Assembly: GCA_902593675.1 (NCBI GenBank)
Contig: CACJJI010000002.1
Span: forward strand, 124,001 to 188,000
Origin: an uncultured SAR86 cluster bacterium
GTDB taxonomy: Bacteria; Pseudomonadota; Gammaproteobacteria; Magnimaribacterales; D2472
Direction of reading: 5' to 3'
DNA: 64,000 nucleotides
The notes under the pieces are model-generated. The model ran no database searches. It saw only the letters and a program-made list of their open reading frames with translations, and was not told where the DNA came from. A program made the position numbers and the translations under genes. The first letter of the stretch is position 1; each line of letters begins with the position of its first letter. This document shows, piece by piece, positions 30,900 through 38,371 of this stretch.

Positions 30900-31417
30900 G
30901 AGCTTCGCTTGGCTTTTTGTATTAAAGGTAAAAAAATTGTTTCCCATTTTGATTGATTCATTTCGCCCTGAATATGGCCAACAACCTTATTATTAATTAG
31001 CAAGTATGATTCAGGTGCTCCAGTAACTCCAAGATCAAAAGCCAAGTCACCTCTTGGATCATACATGGAGAACAAATAAGGGTTACCATGTTTTTCAAGC
31101 CAAGCATTTGCCTTGGCATCGTTATCCTTGTAGTTCAAGCCAATAATCTCAATGTCATTATTTGAAAGTTTTGTTAGAAATGGATGTTCAACAAGGCATG
31201 TAATACACCAACTCGCCCAAACATTGACAAGCTTAATCCCATTCAAAGACTCAGCTTCAACAGGATTTCCACTTAAATCATTTAATTGAAATTCTGGAAA
31301 ATTTTTTGCTTCAAAATTAGCAAAATTAATCTCTTCCTCGACCAAAAGCACTTTTGCAAAAAAAATTAGGATAAGAATTGGAAGAATGACAATCAAAAAC
31401 CTGAGGAGCTGATTCAT
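30896..31417 (-). CDS. ccmG: Thiol:disulfide interchange protein CcmG/DsbE
   Basis: A 173-residue thioredoxin-fold protein anchored by an N-terminal helix. The catalytic motif is WASWCITC, followed by the typical CcmG VEHPFL and an acidic loop. The GAPESYLL cis-Pro and the GTPE-like region are conserved. It keeps CcmH and apocytochrome thiols reduced. It starts inside the 3' end of ccmF (4-base ATGA overlap), in line with translational coupling along the ccm genes. Confidence 0.92.
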   Translation of the reverse strand: MNQLLRFLIVILPILILIFFAKVLLVEEEINFANFEAKNFPEFQLNDLSGNPVEAESLNGIKLVNVWASWCITCLVEHPFLTKLSNNDIEIIGLNYKDNDAKANAWLEKHGNPYLFSMYDPRGDLAFDLGVTGAPESYLLINNKVVGHIQGEMNQSKWETIFLPLIQKAKRSS

Positions 31418-33312
31418 AAAACTTTCTTTTTAAAAATTGTTAGCAACATCCCAAGCACCATTAACGCTGCTGAAAACCAAATCCACTTTATGAAATAGTT
31501 TATTTTAAGTGAAAAGGTCCAACTACCATTGTCGAGCTGATCACCAATAGTTAAGTATGTATCTTTTAATATAGATGCATGAATGGCTGATTCTGAAGTA
31601 ATCTGGCCTCTTGTGGCATATTTTCTTTTTTGAGGATTTAGAAATATCTCTCTATCATCATGCATTAATGAAATCTCAGCAGAAATAACATCATGATTTG
31701 AAGCTTTTAAAACTCGAATATCATCAAAAGAAAATTCTTGCACTGATTCATTCACCGAAATAGATTGACCAGGAGCAAGATTTAAGTTTTTTTCATAACT
31801 GAGAATGCTATTCATAGACACGGCAAAAAACAATAAGCCAAGGCCAACATGAGCGACTGCACTGCCTTTATTAATATATTTTTTATTGAAAACATTATTA
31901 ATGGTTCTAAAGAGGTAGCTAAAAAGAATCAGCAATCCAGAAAAAATTCCTATGTATGCAAGAATGGAAAAAACTGCGGTGGCCCTCCATATAAGAAACA
32001 TAGAAAGCAAAGATAATAATGTTGGAGCAGTCGCAGTAACAAATAAGACCCTCAGAGACATTGAACGTTGCCATAAAGCATCAACCGAAATCATAATAAA
32101 TACGGCAGCTATTAAGATTAATGGGGAAAAAATTGTGTTGTAATATGGTGGACCTATGCTGATCTTTTCCCCGCTTATAGATTCAATAATAAGAGGGTAA
32201 GTAACACCAAGAAATATAGAAAATATACTAGTAACCATCAATATGTTGTTCATTGATAAAAATGATTCCTTGGAGCCAGTAACAACCAATTTTGAAGAAT
32301 TCAAGGCTGGAAGTCGATATGCAAAAATTGACAGAGCAAGGAGCGTAATCAAACCTGAAAAACCTAAAAGATACAACCCTCTTTCAGGATCATTTGCGAA
32401 TGAATGCACGCTATCAATAATTCCAGATCTTACAATAAACGCACCAAAGAGACTTAATGCAAAAATTAAGATGCCTAAAAACATGGTCCAAGTTTTAAGG
32501 ACATCTGATTTTGAGGATGCAAATAATGAGTGCATAAATGCTGTGGCTGCAAGCCATGGCATAAGAGCAACATTTTCAACAGGATCCCAGAACCAATACC
32601 CTCCCCAACCTAATTCATAATACGCCCACCAACTTCCAAGAGCGATCCCGATGGTAAGAAAAATCCAAGCAACAAAAGACCAATTTTTTATATCCTTTTC
32701 CCATTGCAATTCAAAATCGCCATTTAGCAAGTAGGCTGAAATAAAACTGAAGGAAATTACGAATCCAACATACCCTAAATAGAGCATCGGAGGATGAATG
32801 GCTAAAGCAGGATCTTGTAAAACAGGGTTTATATCTGCTCCCTCAATAACCCCAAATGGCAAAATTCTTTCAAAAGGATTAGATGTTAAGAGCAAGAATA
32901 ACAAAAAACCTAAAATGATAAGACTCAACATTAATAAAGTTAATTTTTTTAAAGGGTGATCTTTGTCAAGCGAGTTTATAAATAAAATACTCCATGCTGT
33001 TAAAAATACTATCCACAAAAACATTGATCCTTCGTGGGCACTCCATATAGAGGTTACCTTATAAAAAATTGGCAGTTGAGAGTTTGAATGACTGGCTATG
33101 TATGCTATTGAAAAATCATCGCTTATCGCAAGATAAACATACATACCAAATGAAATAAATACCAACCAGCAAGCTTGATTAAAAAGTCTCACTGAGAGAA
33201 TTAATTGATTTGGGTGAAATTTATTAAGAGAGAAGAAAAGATTAAAAATTAATACTAGACTCAACAAAACAACTGCTGATAGGGATAGAAAGTGTGAAAT
33301 CTCACCAATCAT
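31414..33312 (-). CDS. ccmF: Heme lyase subunit CcmF
   Basis: A 632-residue integral membrane protein with about 15 helices. The WWD heme-handling motif appears as WGGYWFWDPVENVALMPW, and HPPMLYLGYVGF is the conserved periplasmic loop with a His ligand. Length matches the family (about 650). With CcmH and CcmI it attaches heme to apocytochrome c. This pathway is needed by the PQQ dehydrogenase (CxxCH) encoded in this window. Overlaps ccmE by 4 bases. Confidence 0.95.
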   Translation of the reverse strand: MIGEISHFLSLSAVVLLSLVLIFNLFFSLNKFHPNQLILSVRLFNQACWLVFISFGMYVYLAISDDFSIAYIASHSNSQLPIFYKVTSIWSAHEGSMFLWIVFLTAWSILFINSLDKDHPLKKLTLLMLSLIILGFLLFLLLTSNPFERILPFGVIEGADINPVLQDPALAIHPPMLYLGYVGFVISFSFISAYLLNGDFELQWEKDIKNWSFVAWIFLTIGIALGSWWAYYELGWGGYWFWDPVENVALMPWLAATAFMHSLFASSKSDVLKTWTMFLGILIFALSLFGAFIVRSGIIDSVHSFANDPERGLYLLGFSGLITLLALSIFAYRLPALNSSKLVVTGSKESFLSMNNILMVTSIFSIFLGVTYPLIIESISGEKISIGPPYYNTIFSPLILIAAVFIMISVDALWQRSMSLRVLFVTATAPTLLSLLSMFLIWRATAVFSILAYIGIFSGLLILFSYLFRTINNVFNKKYINKGSAVAHVGLGLLFFAVSMNSILSYEKNLNLAPGQSISVNESVQEFSFDDIRVLKASNHDVISAEISLMHDDREIFLNPQKRKYATRGQITSESAIHASILKDTYLTIGDQLDNGSWTFSLKINYFIKWIWFSAALMVLGMLLTIFKKKVL

Positions 33313-33722
33313 ACTTTGTCTTCTTCCATGTATAACTCTGGAGGCATATAATTTTCATCATGTTTAGCAAAAATTTCTTCTGCCTCAAACATACCATTTA
33401 TAAAATACCCTAAGGCAACAACCCCACTATCCTCTTTAAATAGATCAGGCGGGATTCCGTCAAAGGTTACTGGAACTTCTTTCACAAAATCAGTAACTTG
33501 AAATTTAATAATAGTTCCATCTCTCTTGATAGAGCCATTCTTTACCATTCCACCAAGTTTAATCCTGTAACCAGATTTTAACTCCGCCTGAAGCATCTCA
33601 GAAGGTGTGTAGAAAAGATCTAACTTTGAATTCAAAGAAAAAAGAATTAATGCAATTCCGCCTGCAGACAAAAAAAGAATAATGATTAATTTCCAAAGAC
33701 GGTTTTTTCTAGCTTGAAGCAT
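33309..33722 (-). CDS. ccmE: Periplasmic heme chaperone CcmE
   Basis: A 137-residue protein with an N-terminal anchor (LWKLIIILFLSAGGIALILF) and an OB-fold domain. The heme-binding motif is AKHDENYMPPE, in which the His forms the covalent heme bond and the Tyr is the axial ligand. It carries heme from CcmC to CcmF. Its start overlaps the ccmD stop by 14 bases. Confidence 0.94.
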   Translation of the reverse strand: MLQARKNRLWKLIIILFLSAGGIALILFSLNSKLDLFYTPSEMLQAELKSGYRIKLGGMVKNGSIKRDGTIIKFQVTDFVKEVPVTFDGIPPDLFKEDSGVVALGYFINGMFEAEEIFAKHDENYMPPELYMEEDKV

Positions 33723-33885
33723 TTTTTTTATTTATTTTTTTTTGTATATCTACAATCCTTTTTTTTGCAATCAGAAAGCTTAAAAAAATAATAGATATGC
33801 CAATTAAATATACTGACCAAACATAAATACCATGACCATCCATATCCAAAATTTCATTAAAATTATCAAAAGCTAAATTAAACAT
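33709..33885 (-). CDS. ccmD: Cytochrome c maturation protein CcmD
   Basis: A 58-residue gene that lies between ccmC and ccmE. Start ATG at 33885-33883, stop TAG at 33711-33709. The N-terminal half has MDGHGIYVWSVY, the GxYVW signature of CcmD, followed by one transmembrane helix (about 27-40) and a Lys-rich C-terminus (KKRIVDIQKKINKK). It helps release CcmE from the CcmABC complex. It overlaps ccmC by 8 bases and ccmE by 14. Confidence 0.9.
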   Translation of the reverse strand: MFNLAFDNFNEILDMDGHGIYVWSVYLIGISIIFLSFLIAKKRIVDIQKKINKKNASS

Positions 33886-34609
33886 GTTCTAAAATCCATT
33901 TTTTATTTTTTTCTCTCGTAAATATATAAGAACGGCTACTTAAAATACCAAGGGCAATAAGCGTAAAACCCAAGCCAATTACCGAGATAAGTAATGGATA
34001 TAACATTGATGGATCAATTGAACTGCCTCCTGAGACTGAAATTGATGCTGGTTGATGGAGTGTTGACCACCAATCAACGGACTTTTTGATAATAGGGATA
34101 TTCACCACCCCAATAACAACCAAAATTGACATAAGCCGATCAGCCTTTTCTAAATTAGAGAAAGACCCATGCAAGGTTAAAATTCCAAGATACATAATGA
34201 ACAGTATTAATGTTGATGTAATTCTTGCATCCCATTGCCACCAGGTTCCCCAGGTAGGAATTCCCCATATTGACCCTGATAATAAGCCCATGAATGTGAT
34301 CATTGCGCCTATTGGTGCTGCAGATTTAATTAAATACGCTGCTAACTTTACACGCCACACAAGGTGCATTAGTGCACAAACAGCCATAAAAAAGTAAATT
34401 AACTCAGCAAAAATTACAGATGGTACATGAAGAAATATAATTCTATAGGAATTTCCTTGAACTGCATCTTGAGGAGCAAATAACAAGCCCCATGTCCATC
34501 CAAGTATTAACATTGAAACCCCAACTATTAAAAAAAATGGATATAGTTTTTCTGTAATATTTACAAAACTTTTTGCAGAGGAAAATTGATGAATAAATGC
34601 TGTAATCAC
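33878..34609 (-). CDS. ccmC: Heme exporter/handling protein CcmC
   Basis: A 243-residue membrane protein with six helices and the tryptophan-rich WWD motif WGTWWQWDARITSTL. The two flanking conserved His residues are in FLHVPS and LHQPAS. It loads heme onto CcmE in the periplasm. It follows ccmB by 25 bases. Confidence 0.93.
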   Translation of the reverse strand: MITAFIHQFSSAKSFVNITEKLYPFFLIVGVSMLILGWTWGLLFAPQDAVQGNSYRIIFLHVPSVIFAELIYFFMAVCALMHLVWRVKLAAYLIKSAAPIGAMITFMGLLSGSIWGIPTWGTWWQWDARITSTLILFIMYLGILTLHGSFSNLEKADRLMSILVVIGVVNIPIIKKSVDWWSTLHQPASISVSGGSSIDPSMLYPLLISVIGLGFTLIALGILSSRSYIFTREKNKKWILEHV

Positions 34610-34634
34610 AACCAGTATTATAAACCTAAGTTGA

Positions 34635-35288
34635 TTAATCTATATGTGTTTTTAAGGCCGCAGAGATAATTAATGGCATGATGGCTGACATCAACAACCC
34701 TATACCTGTCATTAAGGTAATAATTGCTACAAAACCATCTCCAAATTGAATGCTCCTTACTGCGGTTCCAAGCAAAATGATAATAGGCAGTGCAAGCGGT
34801 AAAGAAGAAAGAACTCCTAACATTGCACCCTTATTAATTGATAAAGCATTACCGAAAGCAAATAAATTAAATAGCAAAAGATTTGATAGGCTGAGCAATA
34901 AAAATACGCTGGCAAAACTACCAATGGCAACTCCATTAGCAAATGAAAACAATGCCCCTATAAATGCAATGGGAATTCCAATCAAACACACATAAACAAA
35001 TATCTTTGAAAGAACAAGTTTGTAGAAGTCCTTTTCAATCAGAAATTCTTGCTCAAGCGATCCATCTTCAAAATCCTCTTCAAACATGCCCTCTGTTGCT
35101 ACAAAAGAAGTCATTAACAAAGAGACAACAATAATCGAGAAATAAAATTTAGCTAAATCAAATTGAGAGATATCTATGCTCAACGGAAATGCAATAAGAA
35201 CAAGAACCATAATTAATAAAGGCCCTAGCCAAGATTTTAACTTTTTTGAAAGCTTGAAAGATTCTGCTTTGACTAATCTAAGCATCAT
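34635..35288 (-). CDS. ccmB: Heme exporter membrane subunit CcmB
   Basis: A 217-residue protein with six transmembrane helices, the size of the CcmB family, and an N-terminal cytoplasmic stretch (KAESFKLSKKLKSWLGP). Together with CcmA it forms an ABC unit that releases holo-CcmE. The start overlaps the ccmA end by 11 bases. Confidence 0.88.
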   Translation of the reverse strand: MMLRLVKAESFKLSKKLKSWLGPLLIMVLVLIAFPLSIDISQFDLAKFYFSIIVVSLLMTSFVATEGMFEEDFEDGSLEQEFLIEKDFYKLVLSKIFVYVCLIGIPIAFIGALFSFANGVAIGSFASVFLLLSLSNLLLFNLFAFGNALSINKGAMLGVLSSLPLALPIIILLGTAVRSIQFGDGFVAIITLMTGIGLLMSAIMPLIISAALKTHID

Positions 35289-35862
35289 TTGCTCCTATAT
35301 CTAGTACTCTACAATCAATCATTGGGTTTATATGTGAAGTAAGGATCAGGCTAACTCCCTCAGATAATTTTTCAATAAGGAAACTGGTTAGTTGGTCAGC
35401 TGTTGCTTGATCCAAGCCAACTAAGGGTTCATCAAGGATAATCAAATCTGAAGATCTAGCCAAAACTCTTATCAAGGCTAACTTTTTTTGCTGCCCATAG
35501 GATAAACTCGCTGTAAGCTCATCCTGCAGATCAAATAAACCAAATTTTCTTAGCCATTCAAATGCAATTTTTAACTCAGCATCATTGAATAGCAATTCTA
35601 AATTCTCCAGTGGTGTAAGATAATTTTTTATTGCATTTTTATGACCAAGATAAGATATATTTAAATCTTGAGCATGTGTCTCAACAAAACCTTTAGATGG
35701 CGATGTTATTCCCAAAATGATTCTCAGCAGTGTGCTTTTTCCAGACCCATTACCACCTTTAATATGCAATCCCTCTCCGGAATTGATATTAAAAGAAAGG
35801 TTATGAAAAAGCTTATTTTCATTTATCGAATAAGTAATATTTTGAGCTGATAAAAGCTTCAT
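35278..35862 (-). CDS. ccmA: ABC ATPase subunit CcmA
   Basis: A 194-residue ATPase. Walker A GGNGSGKST (36-44), ABC signature LSYGQQ, Walker B LIILDEPLVGLD and the switch His in TSHINP are all intact. Compact for its class, as are other CcmA proteins. It powers holo-CcmE release with CcmB and CcmC. First gene of the ccm set, 6 bases after the glycosyltransferase-like gene. Confidence 0.92.
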   Translation of the reverse strand: MKLLSAQNITYSINENKLFHNLSFNINSGEGLHIKGGNGSGKSTLLRIILGITSPSKGFVETHAQDLNISYLGHKNAIKNYLTPLENLELLFNDAELKIAFEWLRKFGLFDLQDELTASLSYGQQKKLALIRVLARSSDLIILDEPLVGLDQATADQLTSFLIEKLSEGVSLILTSHINPMIDCRVLDIGANDA

Positions 35863-35868
35863 GCAGTT

Positions 35869-36384
35869 CTAATATAAAAGTGATTTTGCCCTTATTGTAA
35901 GGGAAGGAAGTGGTTTTTGTGGATCTAATCTTAGATAAAATCTTTTAGCTAATTCAGCAAATGGGTTATCGCCGCTATCTCCAAGCCCTCCTACTGAAAA
36001 ATATAATAATTTTGAAAAAAATATACCTTGTTCTAATTGAGGCACTTTATTCAAGAAGGTATTTAACTTTCTAATCCTTTGAGATGCTCCTTTAAACTTA
36101 TTCCCAAAATGATACCAACCCCAAAACTGATACTCGCTTCTAGAAAAATGAATAAGCTGCTCTCTAGCAGCCTTTCTAGGGAAAGCTCCAGCAGGGATTA
36201 AAGATATAACTGATGAATCTATATCAGCAATTTTTGAATCTAATATTGACGGAAGCTCCTGTAAGGATTTAAAAGGACAAAGCAAACACTCTGCCCCTTT
36301 TTCTATTTGATAAGATTTAACTCTTGAGAGCCTCTCCTTGGAACCAATGATTACATAGCTAACATTAAGGAAATTCTCTGACAA
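35869..36384 (-). CDS. Possible divergent or truncated family 2 glycosyltransferase
   Basis: A 171-residue protein I do not recognise with certainty. Its second half has the order seen in TIGR04283-type (rSAM/selenodomain-associated) glycosyltransferases: a YQFWGWYHFG segment, a short basic helix, then EQGIFFSKLLYFSVGGLGD and AELAKRF, comparable to 'DQ.IF.RR..F..VGGFPD.P..ED..L..RL'. The N-terminal nucleotide-binding half of such enzymes (GGS.DgT, DaD) is not evident and the protein is about 50 residues short. Sits between metY and ccmA with 6-base gaps on each side, so it is certainly co-transcribed. Confidence 0.4.
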   Translation of the reverse strand: MSENFLNVSYVIIGSKERLSRVKSYQIEKGAECLLCPFKSLQELPSILDSKIADIDSSVISLIPAGAFPRKAAREQLIHFSRSEYQFWGWYHFGNKFKGASQRIRKLNTFLNKVPQLEQGIFFSKLLYFSVGGLGDSGDNPFAELAKRFYLRLDPQKPLPSLTIRAKSLLY

Positions 36385-36390
36385 ACGAAC

Positions 36391-37689
36391 TTAATCTGCT
36401 TTAGCTAAAGCTTGGTCAATGTCAGCTAAAATGTCATCGATATGCTCAAGCCCAATTGATAATCTAATATAGCCCGAACTAATTCCGCCTGAAGCTAACT
36501 CCTCTTCATTTAACTGAGAATGAGTAGTACTCGCAGGATGAATAGCCAAACTTCTTGAATCACCAATATTAGCAACGTGATAAAGCATCTCTAGTGAGTT
36601 GATAAACTTTTTACCTGCTTCATGGCCGCCTTTTATTTCAAAGCCTAGCAGCCCACCACAGCCATTGGACAGATATTTATCTGCTCTTTCCTTAGGTAAA
36701 CCAGAAGATGTACCAGGATAAGCAACTCTTTCAACCATTGTGTGTTTGCTGAGGTGCTCTGCAACCTTTTGTCCATTTGATGAGTGCTCCTTCATTCTTA
36801 AATGCAATGTTTCTAAACCTTGAATGAACATGAAAGCATTAAAGGGACTCATTGCGGCCCCCATATCTCTTAACAATGTGGTTCTTGCCTTTAAAATATA
36901 AGCTATTGGCCCCAATGCCTTAACTGCTTCAGTCCAAACTACCCCATTGTAATTAGGATCAGGCTGATTAAGCTTAGGCTGTCTTTCGGGATGAGCCTCC
37001 CAATCAAAATTACCACCATCAATCAATACTCCCCCAATAGATGTTCCGTGACCGCCAATGTATTTTGTTGCAGAATGAAGAATAATTGCTGCTCCATGAT
37101 CAAACGGGCGGCAGATCAAAGGTGCTGCTGTGTTGTCCACGATCAATGGAATGCCTAATGGCCTGCCTAGGTCTGCAACCTCTTGCAATGGAAAGACTTG
37201 GAAGCTTGGGTTCGGAAGTACTTCACCATAGTAAGCTCGAGTTTTATCATCTGTTGCATCAAGAAAGTTTTGTGGATCACTTGGATCAACAAATCTAACC
37301 TCAATCCCCATGTCGGAGAATGGATTTTTGAACTGATTATAGGTTCCGCCATACAGATGAGATGATGCAACGAAATTGTCACCATGACTGCATAAATTTT
37401 GGATAGCATAGGCTGAAGCTGCTTGCCCTGAAGCGAGGCCCAGAGCTGCTACACCTCCCTCTATTTCAGCAACTCTTTCCTCGAAAATTGCATTAGTAGG
37501 ATTCATAATCCTTGAATAAATATTTCCTAGCTCACTTAAAGCAAATAAGTTTGCAGCATGATCAGTATCATCAAATTGATAACTAGATGTCATGTGTATT
37601 GGAACAGCTACAGAGTTAGTATTTTCATCTTTTCTCCAGCCAGCGTGCAATGCAATAGTTGCAGGATTTGTATATTTTTTATCGCTCAT
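36391..37689 (-). CDS. metY: O-acetylhomoserine sulfhydrylase MetY
   Basis: A 432-residue PLP enzyme of the Cys/Met metabolism family. The PLP Lys lies in HSATKYIGGHGTSIGG, other family features are SGQAASAYAI, VDNTAAPLICRP and the C-terminal HPASTTHSQL. The length and the internal PNYNGVVW segment favour O-acetylhomoserine aminocarboxypropyltransferase over cystathionine gamma-synthase or methionine gamma-lyase. It makes homocysteine from O-acetylhomoserine and sulfide. A GGAG ribosome site precedes the ATG. A SAM-sensing RNA may control it (see 37750-37800). Confidence 0.9.
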   Translation of the reverse strand: MSDKKYTNPATIALHAGWRKDENTNSVAVPIHMTSSYQFDDTDHAANLFALSELGNIYSRIMNPTNAIFEERVAEIEGGVAALGLASGQAASAYAIQNLCSHGDNFVASSHLYGGTYNQFKNPFSDMGIEVRFVDPSDPQNFLDATDDKTRAYYGEVLPNPSFQVFPLQEVADLGRPLGIPLIVDNTAAPLICRPFDHGAAIILHSATKYIGGHGTSIGGVLIDGGNFDWEAHPERQPKLNQPDPNYNGVVWTEAVKALGPIAYILKARTTLLRDMGAAMSPFNAFMFIQGLETLHLRMKEHSSNGQKVAEHLSKHTMVERVAYPGTSSGLPKERADKYLSNGCGGLLGFEIKGGHEAGKKFINSLEMLYHVANIGDSRSLAIHPASTTHSQLNEEELASGGISSGYIRLSIGLEHIDDILADIDQALAKAD

Positions 37690-37749
37690 TATTTCTCCAA
37701 TTAAATTTCAAAAAGAAGGCCAAGCTAAATAAGATGCTCATACTAGAAT

Positions 37750-37800
37750 CTATTTTTAGCAATATTTATATAGCGCCTAGAAGCCAAACAAAACCGCGCT
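37750..37800 (-). promoter_or_regulatory. Candidate SAM-II/SAM-V-like riboswitch upstream of metY
   Basis: On the minus strand: AGCGC, 19 bases, GCGCT, 11 bases, GCTAAAAATAG. The two arms pair perfectly (P1). The loop bases TTTGGC (37788-37783) can pair with GCTAAA (37760-37755) in an H-type pseudoknot. From memory this geometry (5-19-5-11-GCUAAAAA) equals that of the SAM-II aptamer, and the linker shares the AUAAAU core in register. The usual UGAUUUAA after the first arm is not intact. It ends 60 bases before the metY start. Known SAM-V RNAs control metY in marine bacteria. Confidence 0.45.
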
Positions 37801-37910
37801 GATGTAATTATAAACATATTTGTAAATTTATCTTTAAAAAATAATTTATGTAGTAAAACTACTTAAAAAATAATTAATTTTTCTTATAAATAAAGGTTTT
37901 TAAAATTTTA

Positions 37911-37939
37911 TTGACAATTTATACGAAATAAATTCAAAT
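37911..37939 (+). promoter_or_regulatory. Sigma-70 promoter for the cupin gene
   Basis: A perfect TTGACA (37911-37916), a 17-base spacer and TCAAAT (37934-37939, four of six -10 matches) precede the cupin ATG by 29 bases. The surrounding 279-base intergenic region is very AT-rich and also carries the metY leader on the other strand. Confidence 0.5.
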
Positions 37940-37968
37940 TCACTACATCTTTAATAACTAAAAAATAA

Positions 37969-38367
37969 ATGGCAAAGAAATATGTAAATTTTAGAGTCGG
38001 TGGTTCCCCCTATAAAGTTACCGACGATTATTCGGTTTGGACAAACGACTTGCTAGGTAAAATTATAGCGAGCAAGACCGTAATCCAACCAGGCAAATCT
38101 ACAGTGGGTCATAGATTAAGCGACTCAGATGTTGTTTACATTATAGTAAATGGTAGAGGAATGATGGAGGTTGTTGAATATATGAATTCCATGGAAGGAC
38201 ATGGAACCGATCCAAGTGAAGGTATCGAACACCAAGATTCATTTTCATTAACGGCAGGCGATGTGATTCTTGTCCAATCAGGCGATTTTGTGAAAGTAGT
38301 CAATGAATCTGAGCACGACCAACTGACATATCTTAGAGTCTTTGATAGAGAAGGTTGGAGAATTTAA
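37969..38367 (+). CDS. Single-domain cupin protein
   Basis: A 132-residue protein that fits one cupin beta-barrel. Cupin motif 1 is degenerate: GKSTVGHRLSDSDVVYIIVNGRG has one His and no HxH, with VYIIVNGRG as the central strand. Motif 2 is around TAGDVILVQSGDFVKVVNES, in which the usual His is partly replaced. Metal binding is therefore uncertain, and the role may be ligand binding or isomerase activity. It is transcribed alone and convergent with thrS, with 4 bases between stops. Confidence 0.6.
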   Translation: MAKKYVNFRVGGSPYKVTDDYSVWTNDLLGKIIASKTVIQPGKSTVGHRLSDSDVVYIIVNGRGMMEVVEYMNSMEGHGTDPSEGIEHQDSFSLTAGDVILVQSGDFVKVVNESEHDQLTYLRVFDREGWRI

Positions 38368-38371
38368 TTTA

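Noticed and set aside
37795-37840. Plus-strand CGCGCTGAT as the 5' part of a SAM-II RNA for the cupin gene
   Set aside because: No matching GCGCG arm or GCTAAAA follows on that strand.
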